A stretch of 64,000 bases of DNA. Origin: Rhodobacterales bacterium. Lineage in GTDB: Bacteria > Pseudomonadota > Alphaproteobacteria > Rhodobacterales > Rhodobacteraceae. Position 1 is the stretch's first letter; every line of letters starts with the position of its first letter. Below are positions 1-9,600 of this stretch, piece by piece. Made by a program: the position numbers and the translations under genes. The stretch is from positions 186,001-250,000 of the forward strand of contig PDRZ01000014.1 in assembly GCA_002747035.1 (NCBI GenBank), given 5' to 3'. Under the pieces are notes generated by a model. It had not been told where the DNA came from and ran no database searches. It saw nothing but the letters and a program-made list of their open reading frames with translations.

Positions 1-828
1 CAGGAGAGCCTGTCCGAAGTTCAGGAAGGCCAGTGAATAGGAGGTTTTCAGGGCCGCCTTCTCATACCCTGCCATGGCCGCGTCATATCGCGCCGCTTCG
101 CGCCCTTCGGCCCCGAAATACTTAACCGTTTCGAAATTGAGCAGGCTGTCGATGGCCTTCTGGTTGGCATCCGTGTCCTGATCATTCATCTCGCGGCGCA
201 GTTTGACGCGCCATTCCGTGACCCTGAAGGTGAACCAGACATAAAGCACGATGGTGCCCGCCACCACGCCCAGATACCACAGGTCAAACAGCCAGAACAT
301 CACGGCGGCAATCATCAGCAGCTCCAGCACCAGCGGCGCGATGGAGAACAGCATGAAGCGCAACAGGAACTCGACGCCCTTGACCCCGCGCTCAATGATG
401 CGGGACAACCCGCCGGTCTTGCGGGTGATGTGATACCGCATGGACAGGCGGTGGATATGCTCGAATGTTTCCAGCGCCAGTTGACGCAGGGCGCGCTGCC
501 CCACGGCGGCAAAGATCACGTCGCGCAACTGTTGAAAGCCGTTGCTCATCAATCGCGCCAGACCATAGGCCAGCGTCAGGCCCACGGCCCCAAGCGCCAG
601 CTCCGACACCCCGGCCCCGCCCAGCGCATCGACCGCCTGTTTGTAAAGCATCGGCGTGCCCACGGCGATCACCTTGGACAGCAACAGCGCCAGCATGGCA
701 AACACCACCCGACGCTTGACCCAGGGGTGGTCCTCCGGCCAGAGATAGGGTGCAACCCGCTTGATCGTACGCCAGCCCGACAGGCGCTCGTTGTCCAAAC
801 TGGCGGGCGTATGCTGCGATCTGCGCAT
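1..828 (-). CDS. Atm1-type ABC exporter, permease part (5' partial; gene leaves the window on the left)
   Basis: The first 276 codons of a fused permease-ATPase ABC exporter are visible; the frame is open to base 1, so the rest of the membrane domain and the whole ATPase domain lie outside. The N-terminus MRRSQHTPAS is followed by several hydrophobic helices. Near the visible end the segment NFETVKYFGAE is typical of the Atm1/ABCB7/HMT1 branch, whose members export glutathione-linked sulfur or metal species from the matrix or cytoplasm. The ATG at 828 was chosen because it begins directly before the conserved pre-helix region. Upstream lies a long non-coding stretch with stable hairpins. Substrate is inferred from the family only; the Walker motifs cannot be checked here. 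Confidence 0.85.
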   Translation of the reverse strand, partial: MRRSQHTPASLDNERLSGWRTIKRVAPYLWPEDHPWVKRRVVFAMLALLLSKVIAVGTPMLYKQAVDALGGAGVSELALGAVGLTLAYGLARLMSNGFQQLRDVIFAAVGQRALRQLALETFEHIHRLSMRYHITRKTGGLSRIIERGVKGVEFLLRFMLFSIAPLVLELLMIAAVMFWLFDLWYLGVVAGTIVLYVWFTFRVTEWRVKLRREMNDQDTDANQKAIDSLLNFETVKYFGAEGREAARYDAAMAGYEKAALKTSYSLAFLNFGQALL

Positions 829-1455
829 CGGCTGGCTCCGGCGATGAATTCAGACCCCAGTTGATAGGTGGGAATGCCGGGGAATACCAGAGCCAGAGGC
901 GTCAAAGCCGCCTTCATCTGCGCAAAAGCGATTGAAAAGACACGCGATGCGCGGCAGTGGGGACAGACGCCCCCACCAACAGATCGCGCAACCAGTGTAC
1001 CGCAACCGACCGGGTTCTGCCCGGCTCGAAGGGGGATCAAAAACCCATCCAATCCCATGCTTTATAAACAAACAGGATGCCCTCCCGCCCGCTGTGGTCT
1101 CATCAAAGATGAGATCCTCGCAGGTTGGGCCCGGCGGGTGCGCGGCTGTGTGCGTTGCACACAGCCGCGCACCCGCCCCCCGCAGGCGGCCCCCTTCATG
1201 GGGACGTTGCAAAAGCGTGACCCGTGCGCAAGTCGCCAAAGCTGTTCGGTGCCCTCCACCGTGTTTCCCCGACGCAGGCAGGAACCGCGGTTGTGAAGCC
1301 CGGCACCGTCTTTTGCCCGGCCATTCTGAAAACCGAAAGGAGTTCGTGCATGGGGTGAAACAAGGTGCCACGCCCCCTTTTTCATGGTGTGGCGCGGTTC
1401 ATGGCGGGGCGCGCCCGGCGTCTTTTCGGCTGGCCCCTGTGACAAGCTGCGCGCG
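829..1455. other. 627-bp non-coding stretch with three consecutive hairpins
   Basis: No convincing gene is seen on either strand; short open frames lack a plausible start and resemble no family. The stretch separates the LysM gene from the downstream ABC exporter, both on the minus strand. It holds hairpins at 1010-1024 (5-bp stem), 1098-1114 (7-bp stem, loop AAA) and 1133-1177 (21-bp stem). An A/T-rich segment at about 1060-1080 could hold a promoter for the ABC gene, but I see no clear boxes. Confidence 0.6.
1133..1177. repeat. Perfect 21-bp inverted repeat with 3-nt loop
   Basis: Arms 1133-1153 and 1157-1177 are exact reverse complements, separated by GTT. The stem is very GC-rich and has no adjacent run of T on either side, so it is not a textbook intrinsic terminator, although it would be an extremely stable RNA or DNA hairpin. 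It lies about 300 bp upstream of the ABC exporter start. Confidence 0.9.
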
Positions 1456-2784
1456 TTACCTAGGCAGATCAAACACCTGGCCGGGATAGATCAGGTCGGG
1501 GTCGCGAATCCGGTCGCGGTTCGCCTCGAACAGGCGCAGATACAGCACCCCATCCCCATACTGGTCCCGCGCAATGGCCCAGAGCGTCGATCCGGGTTGC
1601 ACCGTAACCACGCGCACCCGCGCGGTTTCGCCGGTCGCGACCCGCGCGTCGGACGCGGCCGCATTCACCTCGCTTTGCACCAGAACAACCGTTTCGGGGG
1701 CTTCGCGTTTAAAAGGCGTTTCCACGCGGCTTGTCACCTGTCCGCGGGTGTCCACTTCGTCCACCCGCAAGGTGTAAATGCCTTCATCCACATCCGGCAG
1801 GTCTGTACGCCATAGCCCCGCCGCACCAATCCGCGACGTGGTGATCGGGGTATTGTCCAGATAGACCCGCACAAACCCTTCTCCCGCGCCGCGCCCGGAC
1901 AGTTGCACGTCGCCTGCGTCGGAATAGCTGATCGAATCCAGGGCCACACGGCTCATCACCGCTGGGCTTGGCGTTTGCAGGACCTGAACACCTTCGGCAT
2001 CCGACAGGATCACAGCCGGCGCCTGTGTCGGAACCTGTGTCAGGACCTGTGCCGCGACTTGTGCAGGGGCCTCTGCCGGAGAGGCTGACGGGGGTGCTGC
2101 CCGCGCCACCGCCCGGGTCTCTGCGGGCAATTCATCACCCGTTTCAACCATGGCGGACACCGATACCATCGCGCCCGTTTCAGGCCCCGTTACGGACGCT
2201 GTGGCGGGAGCTGTCGCACCCATCTGCCCGGACGGTTGGGGGGCCTGGCTGGTCTGGGTCGTCCCTCCCGGCATGGTGCCACTCTCTCCGACCGGGGCCA
2301 CAATCACTTCCTGAGTGCCGGGCACCATTTCTCCGCCCCCCATCTGACTCAGCGTCAGAACCTGTGGTGTTTCAGAAGCCTCCAGCGTCATCACCGCGGC
2401 GAACTGTCCATCCGATCCGGCGCGCACGGTCGAAATGACCTCCCCATCCAGGGTGATTGCAACGTCTGATCCCGGCGCTGCTTTTCCCGCCACCGTGGCG
2501 CTGCCATCGGGGGCAACCCGGACCAGATCAAAGCCGGGGGCATCGGTCCCCGTGGTGCGTATTTCCCCTTCGGGCGCGGGCATTTCCGCGGCGTCTTCCG
2601 GCACATCTCGCGTGGTGCCGGGGCCCAGTGTCGCGGGCAGTGTCGCGGGCGGTGTCGCTGTCTCCTGGCCCCCATGCCCGTCAAACGCCCCGCCCCAATA
2701 CGCGCCTCCTACGGCAGCGATCACAACAACCGCCCCCGCAGCCACGGCACCCTGCATCCCCATCAGTCCGGCCAGCTTGCTCAT
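1456..2784 (-). CDS. LysM peptidoglycan-binding domain protein with N-terminal membrane anchor
   Basis: A 442-residue protein starting MSKLAGLMG. One hydrophobic segment (about residues 8-28) is followed by a long low-complexity region rich in Pro, Ala, Thr and Gly, two Ig-like stretches (about 90-150 and 300-360), and a C-terminal LysM domain of about 50 residues ([19 protein letters not shown] ... [10 protein letters not shown]). It is probably anchored in the inner membrane and reaches the peptidoglycan. Proteins of this architecture are common in Rhodobacteraceae and have no defined role. The ATG at 2784 was chosen over an upstream in-frame start at 2826 because GGAGGGAAGG lies at good distance before it. 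It is divergent from the LOG-family gene. Confidence 0.85.
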   Translation of the reverse strand: MSKLAGLMGMQGAVAAGAVVVIAAVGGAYWGGAFDGHGGQETATPPATLPATLGPGTTRDVPEDAAEMPAPEGEIRTTGTDAPGFDLVRVAPDGSATVAGKAAPGSDVAITLDGEVISTVRAGSDGQFAAVMTLEASETPQVLTLSQMGGGEMVPGTQEVIVAPVGESGTMPGGTTQTSQAPQPSGQMGATAPATASVTGPETGAMVSVSAMVETGDELPAETRAVARAAPPSASPAEAPAQVAAQVLTQVPTQAPAVILSDAEGVQVLQTPSPAVMSRVALDSISYSDAGDVQLSGRGAGEGFVRVYLDNTPITTSRIGAAGLWRTDLPDVDEGIYTLRVDEVDTRGQVTSRVETPFKREAPETVVLVQSEVNAAASDARVATGETARVRVVTVQPGSTLWAIARDQYGDGVLYLRLFEANRDRIRDPDLIYPGQVFDLPR

Positions 2785-2948
2785 ATCGTCCCTTCCCTCC
2801 GTGCAATTCCCCAAGGCACGGGTCACGTAACGTTACCGCCTTTCGCGGAAATTGCAAAACAAGAGCGCATGGCGCAAGGCTGGAAAGCGCGTTGAAACCG
2901 GGCTATTACCGATCATACCGCAACCAGATGCAACCAAAAGGCTCCGAC

Positions 2949-3524
2949 ATGACCCAAACCCCATCAATCTGCGTCTATTGCGGGGCCCGTCCCGGAACCG
3001 ACCCCGCCTATATGGAGGCCGCCACCCGCTTTGGCACTGCTCTGGCGGGCCAAGGCTGGCGCCTGACCTATGGCGCGGGGGATGTGGGGTTGATGGGGGC
3101 CGTGGCCCGTGCGGCCCAGGCCGCGGGGGGCGACACCTTTGGCGTGATCCCCACCCACCTGATACGCCAGGAAGTTGGCAAAACCGACCTGACCCGATTT
3201 GTCGTGACCGAAAACATGCACGAGCGCAAAAAGGTCATGTTCATGAACTCGGACGCCATCGTGGTGCTGCCCGGCGGGGCCGGATCGCTGGACGAATTTT
3301 TCGAGGTGCTGACCTGGGCCCAACTGGGCCTGCACGCCAAACCCATCGTGCTCATGAACCTGCGCGGATACTGGGACCCGCTGCTGGCTCTGATGGAGCA
3401 CGTGATCGCTCAGGGTTTTGCCGACGCCTCGCTGCGCGACCTGGTGTCGGTGGCCGCCGATCCCGATGCCACGCTCTCGACCCTGCGCGCGGCCCTTTCG
3501 CCGGTCACGGCGGCCACGGAATAA
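2949..3524 (+). CDS. LOG-family protein (TIGR00730; cytokinin riboside 5'-monophosphate phosphoribohydrolase-like)
   Basis: A 191-residue single-domain Rossmann-fold protein. Family hallmarks visible are CVYCGARPG near the N-terminus, GAGDVGLMGAVARAA, NMHERKKVMF and the nucleotide-binding PGGAGSLDEFFE segment followed by TWAQLG. In the family this enzyme splits N6-modified AMP into base and ribose 5-phosphate; in bacteria it probably acts on nucleotide monophosphates in the cytoplasm. The open frame extends far upstream, but MTQTPSICVYCG fits the family start. The last 115 bp overlap, tail to tail, the end of rarD on the other strand. Confidence 0.88.
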   Translation: MTQTPSICVYCGARPGTDPAYMEAATRFGTALAGQGWRLTYGAGDVGLMGAVARAAQAAGGDTFGVIPTHLIRQEVGKTDLTRFVVTENMHERKKVMFMNSDAIVVLPGGAGSLDEFFEVLTWAQLGLHAKPIVLMNLRGYWDPLLALMEHVIAQGFADASLRDLVSVAADPDATLSTLRAALSPVTAATE

Positions 3525-4351
3525 ATCGCCAACCCGGTCCAGATCATGGCAAAAGCCACCATGTGCCAGCCGGTGAAAGGTTCGGCGAACAGGATCACGG
3601 CACACAGGAACTGACCCGTGGGGTTGATATATTGCAGAATGCCGATGGTCGACAGGTTCACCCGGCGGGTGGCATAGCTGAACAATATCAACGGCAGGGC
3701 CGTGGTCACGCCGGAAAAGACCAGCAGGAGACTGTCGCGCGCCCCGGTTCCGAACACGCCGCCCCCCTGCCCATGAATTCCCCCCAGCACGACCAGCGCC
3801 AGCGGGGTCAACACCAGAACCTCGCCGGTGACCGAGACCACCGGACCGACGGAAAGTTGCTTTTTAACAAGCCCATACAGGCCGAAGCTGCCACCAAGGA
3901 TCAAGGCAATCCACGGCGCAATTCCAAGCCCGAAGGTAAGCACCAACACCGCGCCCCCCGCCAGCGCCACAGCGACCCATTGGGCGCGGCTCAGAACCTC
4001 GCCCAATACGACCCGACCAATCAGAACCGCAACAAGCGGAAAGATGTAATAGCCCAGCGCCGACTCGACCACCCGGCCCCATTGCACCGACAGAATGAAC
4101 AAGAACCAGTTGAGCGAGATCAGCACCGCCCCCAGCGCAATCCGCCCCACCGCGCCCCGCGCGGTCCAAAGCGCGCGCAACTGCCCCTGTAGCGCCAGAA
4201 CCCCGGCAAAGATGACAAAGGACCACACCGTGCGGTGGGCGAGGATCTCGACCGCATCCACATGGGCCAAAGCCTTGTAATAAATCGGAATCAGACCCCA
4301 GATCAGACAGGCCGCGACCATGGCCGCAACCCCCTTGCCTGCTTCGCTCAT
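3410..4351 (-). CDS. rarD: RarD-type EamA/DMT transporter
   Basis: A 313-residue protein with about ten hydrophobic helices. The N-terminus KGVAAMVAACLIWGLIPIYY followed by EILAHRTVWSF is characteristic of RarD within the EamA family of drug/metabolite transporters; the substrate is unknown. An ATG at 4351, preceded by AAGGGGGCGGC, matches the family N-terminus. A GTG at 4375, also with GGAGG upstream, would add eight residues and cannot be excluded. The C-terminal about 30 residues are hydrophilic, extend beyond the last helix and overlap the LOG-family gene on the opposite strand by 115 bp. The gene lies downstream of sodB but behind a likely terminator. Confidence 0.87.
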   Translation of the reverse strand: MSEAGKGVAAMVAACLIWGLIPIYYKALAHVDAVEILAHRTVWSFVIFAGVLALQGQLRALWTARGAVGRIALGAVLISLNWFLFILSVQWGRVVESALGYYIFPLVAVLIGRVVLGEVLSRAQWVAVALAGGAVLVLTFGLGIAPWIALILGGSFGLYGLVKKQLSVGPVVSVTGEVLVLTPLALVVLGGIHGQGGGVFGTGARDSLLLVFSGVTTALPLILFSYATRRVNLSTIGILQYINPTGQFLCAVILFAEPFTGWHMVAFAMIWTGLAIYSVAAVTGERAARRVESVASGSAATDTRSRSEASAKP

Positions 4352-4395
4352 GCCGCCCCCTTGTTCGTCTGACACCCAATACCTCCGGCCTCACG

Positions 4396-4424
4396 AAAAC
4401 GACCGCCCCAATTGCTTGGGACGG
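4396..4424 (-). terminator. Likely intrinsic terminator of sodB
   Basis: Arms 4403-4411 and 4416-4424 pair over nine positions with one mismatch around a four-base loop. In the minus direction the stem is followed by a T-rich tract (TCGTTTTCGTG). It lies just after the sodB stop at 4452 and before rarD. Confidence 0.6.
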
Positions 4425-4451
4425 CCGCCATATTCATCGCGTCACGGACGC

Positions 4452-5054
4452 TTATTTCAAGCGGCTCGCCACGTTTTCCCAGTTGACCAGCTTGTCCAGG
4501 AAGTTGCTCAGGTAAACCGGGCGCTTGTTGCGGAAATCAATGTAATAGGAATGCTCCCACACGTCACACCCCAACAGAGCCGTCTGGTTGAAACACAGCG
4601 GGTTCACACCGTTTTCGGTCTTGGTCACGGCCAGCGACCCGTCGGCATTCTGAACCAGCCAGCACCAGCCCGACCCGAATTGACCCGCGCCCGCGGCCGC
4701 AAACTGTGACTTGAACTCGTCAACCGACCCAAAGGCTTCGTTCAATGCTTTTTCCAGCTCGCCGGGCATCTTGCTTTCGCCCGGGCTCATCATTTCCCAG
4801 AACTGATTGTGGTTCCACAACTGGCTGATATTGTTGAAAATTCCGTTCTGCGCCACGGCGTTGGCGTCATAGGTGCCGGTGATTATATCTTCCAGCGACT
4901 TGTTTTCCCACTCGGTCCCTGCAATCGCCGCATTGCCATTTGTGACATAGGCGTTGTGGTGCAGATCGTGGTGGTATTCCAGCGTTTCCTTGGACATGCC
5001 GTTTTCGGCAAGCGCATCATGGGCATAAGGAAGATCGGGAAGTTCAAAAGCCAT
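4452..5054 (-). CDS. sodB: Superoxide dismutase, Fe-type
   Basis: A 200-residue cytoplasmic enzyme that dismutates superoxide to H2O2 and O2. The four metal ligands can be placed: His28 (LEYHHDLHH), His82 (LWNHNQFW), Asp164 and His168 (CDVWEHSYYIDF). Gln78 just before LWNH and the GQFGSGW segment suit the Fe type better than the Mn type, but metal choice is an inference. No signal peptide is present. Length is normal for the family. The ATG at 5054 has AAGGGG upstream. It appears monocistronic, with a hairpin terminator after the stop. Confidence 0.95.
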   Translation of the reverse strand: MAFELPDLPYAHDALAENGMSKETLEYHHDLHHNAYVTNGNAAIAGTEWENKSLEDIITGTYDANAVAQNGIFNNISQLWNHNQFWEMMSPGESKMPGELEKALNEAFGSVDEFKSQFAAAGAGQFGSGWCWLVQNADGSLAVTKTENGVNPLCFNQTALLGCDVWEHSYYIDFRNKRPVYLSNFLDKLVNWENVASRLK

Positions 5055-5145
5055 GGGTAAGACCCCTTCGTTGTTCGCATTTCACTACTGCCCCAATTGC
5101 CGGTTTGCGGTGGCAAAGGTCAAGAGAAATTACGGCGCAGTCAGT

Positions 5146-5631
5146 TCAAGACGCCACCGCGTCAAAGGTGGAACAACTGCCCGTGCCGCGAAAATCGCTG
5201 TTGTTGTCCACATGCCCGCCGGTACGGCCCCGCGACTTGCCGTCAGGTTGAACGATCACACGCACCGCCTTGGTGTTCAAATCCAGCGAAGCGCGATATT
5301 TCACCGCCTCCACCACCATTTTGCGCCCATCCACAACCGGACCGAATGTCCAGGTAAAGGCGATCCTGTTCGCGCCACGCTGTGACACCACGCCCTCAAC
5401 CGCCTTACCCTTGAAGGCCAGGATCACTTCGTCGCTGACATACAGCTTGCCGGTCTTGCGATTGTCAACGATCAGAATATCCGGCGCGATCCAATTGCCG
5501 GTGCGGCTGTGCATTCTGCACAGATACCCGGTGCCGACCTTTTCCCGGGTCCCGGCCTGCATCGCCCCGCCCCAAACGCCCAAAAGCAACAGAATGGCCG
5601 ACCCGACAATGCCAAATCTCCTGAATTTCAT
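5146..5631 (-). CDS. Secreted protein of unknown function
   Basis: I do not recognise the family. The 161-residue product begins MKFRRFGIVGSAILLLLG, a classical signal peptide likely cleaved near AMQAG. The mature part of about 130 residues contains two cysteines (YLCRMHS and GSCSTF) that could form a disulfide, and looks mainly beta-stranded (KLYVSDEVILAF, RIAFTWTFGPV). The ATG at 5631 has GGGAG upstream at good spacing; a GTG two codons earlier is also possible. It is transcribed toward sodB with about 90 bp between them. A periplasmic location is inferred. Confidence 0.7.
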   Translation of the reverse strand: MKFRRFGIVGSAILLLLGVWGGAMQAGTREKVGTGYLCRMHSRTGNWIAPDILIVDNRKTGKLYVSDEVILAFKGKAVEGVVSQRGANRIAFTWTFGPVVDGRKMVVEAVKYRASLDLNTKAVRVIVQPDGKSRGRTGGHVDNNSDFRGTGSCSTFDAVAS

Positions 5632-6083
5632 GTTCACAGCTCCCGCTTTTCCACCCGTTATTCCATATATTCAAATCTGGCTTGCCGGGCCGGACCCGTA
5701 TGCCCATGGGCAACAGATCCAGGCAGTTGCTTGCTGTGATATAGCCACACGACCCAATTCTGAGTGTGCCTTTTGACTATAAGTCTCTGATTTTACGCTG
5801 ATGCTGCGCGGATTTTGGAATCAAAATCCACTCCGGTCAGCTATACCTGTCTTACATTTCCGCGCCGTGCCGTCCATCCCGGTTGCGCACCCTGTCCATG
5901 TCGTGCCCGTCCGCCGACGCTGAACCGGATCGCGAACTCTGGCGCTGTCGCAATCAACTGCCATCAGACGCAACAAAAACGAGGCTTCCCGGCATCAGAC
6001 TCACCCCCGCCCGGACAGTTGCTCCAAGCCCAACGGGCGCGGCCAATGCAATGGGGGGAAACGGCCCTGCGGGGGGGGTGTTG
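5632..6083. other. Non-coding stretch between the secreted protein and soxG
   Basis: About 450 bp without a credible gene. It contains copy A of a dispersed repeat (5751-5846) and lies between the end of the sarcosine oxidase genes and the start of the secreted-protein gene. No clear terminator for soxG was found. Confidence 0.55.
5751..5846 (+). repeat. Dispersed repeat family A, copy 1
   Basis: About 96 bp, closely matching 14261-14356 and, in reverse, 46734-46809. The conserved core runs from GTGCCTTTTGACTATA through TGATTTTACGCTGATG to GTCAGCTATAC. It holds an eight-bp hairpin (arms GGATTTTG and CAAAATCC, loop GAAT). The left-end hairpin seen in copy 2 is degraded here. Confidence 0.85.
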
Positions 6084-6650
6084 TTATCCCAGATGGCCGA
6101 CCTCGCTGCCAACTGCCGCTGCGGCGCTGAGAACGCCAAACGCATAGTCTCCGACCGAACGGAAACAGACCACGCGCAGCCCCTCCCCCTCGTGCCACAC
6201 GGCCGCCGGGACCTGAGCCATGCGCGAGCGGCGGATGGCGTTTTCAGGGAAGGCCCCGGTGCTGAAATCCACCGGCATCAGCTTGGCCAGCACATCAGGC
6301 GCGGCCGCGCCGGTGATGTCGAACACCGCGCGGGCGTCCGACACAACCTGAACAAGGCTGTGCTCCCCGCCAAGTGCCGCCACCAGCGCCGCCGCCTCGG
6401 CCTCGGCCTTTTCATAAGGCAACACCAAAAGCAACTCATCCGGCGACATCCACGCAATCGCTCTTTCGTCCTTACGGACGACCTCGCGTTGCCCCGGCAC
6501 CGTCAGCCTGGTGACCTTTTTCACCGCGCTGGCGAATTTTTTCGACCCCAGATCACCGCGCAGGGTGATCATGCCCACCAGCCCGGCCTCTTTCACGGTT
6601 GCAATCCCGTCGAACGCTGCGCCCGGAACGGCGCTGATCGCCTCAGACAT
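6084..6650 (-). CDS. soxG: Sarcosine oxidase, gamma subunit
   Basis: A 188-residue product starting MSEAISAVPGAAF; the segments ERAIAWMSPDELLLVLP and DARAVFDITGAAAPDVLAKL match the SoxG family, which resembles part of the aminomethyltransferase fold. It is the smallest catalytic-core partner in the heterotetrameric sarcosine oxidase that demethylates sarcosine to glycine. Its ATG overlaps the soxA stop by 8 bp, showing translational coupling. It is the last gene of the sox group. Confidence 0.92.
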   Translation of the reverse strand: MSEAISAVPGAAFDGIATVKEAGLVGMITLRGDLGSKKFASAVKKVTRLTVPGQREVVRKDERAIAWMSPDELLLVLPYEKAEAEAAALVAALGGEHSLVQVVSDARAVFDITGAAAPDVLAKLMPVDFSTGAFPENAIRRSRMAQVPAAVWHEGEGLRVVCFRSVGDYAFGVLSAAAAVGSEVGHLG

Positions 6651-9600
6651 TCTGCTTCTCCCCGTCCTTGTCATAGAAAACCGGATCGACAATCTTCGCT
6701 TTCACGATTGTGCCGTCCACTTTCGGGAACTCGATGATTTCGCCCATACGGTCCGGCCCGTGCAGGACCAGCCCCATGGCAATGCCCCGGTCCAGAGTGG
6801 GCGAATGATAGGTCGAGGTGACCCGCCCCTGGGTATTGCGCTGACCATTGGCATTGGTGCCTTCCGCCACCGCATAGGCCCCGTCGGGCAAGGTGCTGCC
6901 ATCGGTTGTCAGCAACCCGACCAGCTTCCAGCGCTTGGGATCGGTCATATGGTCCCGCGCCTGGGCGCGTTTGCCAAGATAATCCTCTTTCTTCTTGCTG
7001 ATCGCCCAGTTCAGGCCCAGATCCTGTGGGATCACCGTTCCATCGGTTTCGTCCCCGATCATGATAAAGCCCTTTTCGGCCCGCAGGATGTGCAGCGCCT
7101 CGGTGCCATAGGGGGTGGCACCAAACTCGGCCCCCGCCTCGCGCAACAGATCCCAAAGCGCCTGCCCCTGCCCCGCAGGCACGGCAATTTCATAGCTCAG
7201 CTCGCCCGAGAACGAAATCCGGTAGGTCCGCGTCACGATCCCGCCAAGGGTCAGGTCGACCCAGGTCATGAACGGGAAGCCTTCGCCCGACACGTCCTGT
7301 TCCGTGAGCTTTTCCAACACCTTGCGGGCATTGGGACCAACCAGAGCGATCTGTGCCCATTGTTCGGTGACATTGGCGGTATAAACCTTCCAGTCCCACC
7401 ATTCGGTCTGAAGCCACTCTTCCATATGGCCATGGATCCGCTCCGCCCCGCCGGTGGTGGTGTGGCACAGGAACGTCTCCTCGTCGATCCGCGCCACCAC
7501 GCCGTCATCCGTCAGAAACCCGTTTTCGGTGCACATCAACCCGTACCGGCATTTGCCGGGTTTCAGGGTGGACATCATGTTGGTGTAGAGCATGTCGAGG
7601 AACCTGCCCGCATCCGGCCCTTTGACCACGATTTTGCCCAGCGTGCTGGCATCCAGCATCCCGAGGCTTTCGCGCACCGCGTTCACCTCACGCGTGACCG
7701 CGTCATGCACGGATTCCCCCGGCTGTTGATAGCAATAAGGCCGCCGCCACTGGCCAACCGGTTCGTAAAAGGCGCCGTTTTCGGTGTTCCACTCATGGAT
7801 CGGCGTCTTGCGCAGCGGCTGGAACACGTCGCCCCGGGCCTCACCCGCGATTGATCCGAAGGAAATCGGCGTATAGGGCGGGCGGAAGGTGGTGGTGCCC
7901 ACCTGCGGGATTTCAGACCCCAACGCCCCGGCCAGGGTGGCCAGACCGTTGATATTCGAAAGCTTGCCCTGATCGGTCGCCATGCCCAGCGTGGTATAGC
8001 GTTTGGTGTGTTCAACGCTTTCATACCCCTCGCGCGCGGCCAGTTGCACGTCGCTGACCTTGACGTCGTTCTGGTAATCCAGCCACGCCTTCATCTTCAG
8101 CTTCGGACCGGCACCCTGGGGCATCAACCACACCGGCTCCATTGGGGCCTCGTCGCCCTGTTCGGCCACCGGGGCCGCGCTGGCCGGGCTATACCCCAAC
8201 CGCCTCGCCGCCCGGTGCCCGGCATAATCCGCATCCGCCAGCGCCACGCACAGATCCATCGCGCCATTGGCCCCGCCCGCAGGCAGCACAAACCCGTTGC
8301 CATCGGCCCCCAGCGGGGGGTTATCCCCATCCGGGCGGAAATGTGCCTGGGCCTCGTCCCAGATCAACTTGCCACCGCAATGGGACCACAGGTGGACAAC
8401 CGGGGACCACCCCCCCGACATCGCCACCGCGTCGCACCGGATTTCTTCCAACACCGCGCCCTCGCCCGCCTGGGCACAAACCGCCACACCGGTCACGCGG
8501 CTGGTGCCATGCACCTTGGCGATGGCCTTGCCGGTTTCAACGCGAATGCCCATCGCGCGCGCCTGATCGGCCAATGCCCCGCCACCGCCAATGCGCGCAT
8601 CAAGGATGACAGGCACCACAAGACCCGCATTTTTCACTGCAATCGCAGTGCGATAGGCGTCGTCATTGTTGGTCACAACCACCACCCGGTCGCCCAGCGA
8701 TACGCCGTAGTCCACCAGATAATCGCGCAGCGCCCCCGCCAGCAACACGCCCGGAATGTCGTTCCCGGCAAAACTCAGGGGCCGCTCGATCGCGCCGGTC
8801 GCAGTGATGATCTGTCCCGCACGAACACGCCACAGCCGGTGGCGCGGACCGGCCACCTCGGGGCAATGGTCGCGCAGACGCTCATAGCCCAGCACATAGC
8901 CATGGTCATAAACCCCGGCCCCCATCATGCGATTGCGCAGGGTGACATTGTCCATTGTTTCCAATTCGGAAACGATTCCATCCACAAACCTGTCCACAGG
9001 CAGACCGTCGACCTCAGCCCCGTCAACCAGGCCATCCACAGGCGCGCGCCCCCCCCAATGGGGGGTCTGCTCCATGATCAACACCCTGGCCCCGGCGCGG
9101 GCGGCAGCACGGGCCGCAGTCAGCCCGGCAATACCGCCGCCAATGACCACCACGTCAAAAAAGGCATAGTAATGTTCATAGGTGTCCTGATCCCGGTCCT
9201 GCGGCACTTTACCAAGCCCCGCCGACTGGCGCACAATCGGTTCGAACACATGTTTCCACGCGAATTTCGGGAACATGAAGGTCTTGTAATAAAACCCGGC
9301 CGGCAGGAACCGCGCCATTTTGTTGTTCACCGCCCCAATATCAAACTCAAGGCTGGGCCAGTGGTTTTGCGAGCTACAGGACAGGCCGTCAAACAGCTCG
9401 GTCGTCGTGACCCGCTGGTTGGGCTCGAACCGCGCGCCAGTGCCAAGCCCGACCAGACCATTGGGCTCTTCCGCCCCGCTGGCCACCACGCCGCGCGGAC
9501 GGTGATACTTGAAGGACCGGCCAATCATCATCTGATCATTGGCCAACAGGGCCGCAGCAAGGCTGTCGCCCTCATACCCCGTCATCTGTTTGCCGTTGAA

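Noticed and set aside
850-1371. Minus-strand 173-codon frame in the first intergenic stretch
   Set aside because: Runs through the 21-bp hairpin and other inverted repeats; no family resemblance and no ribosome site.
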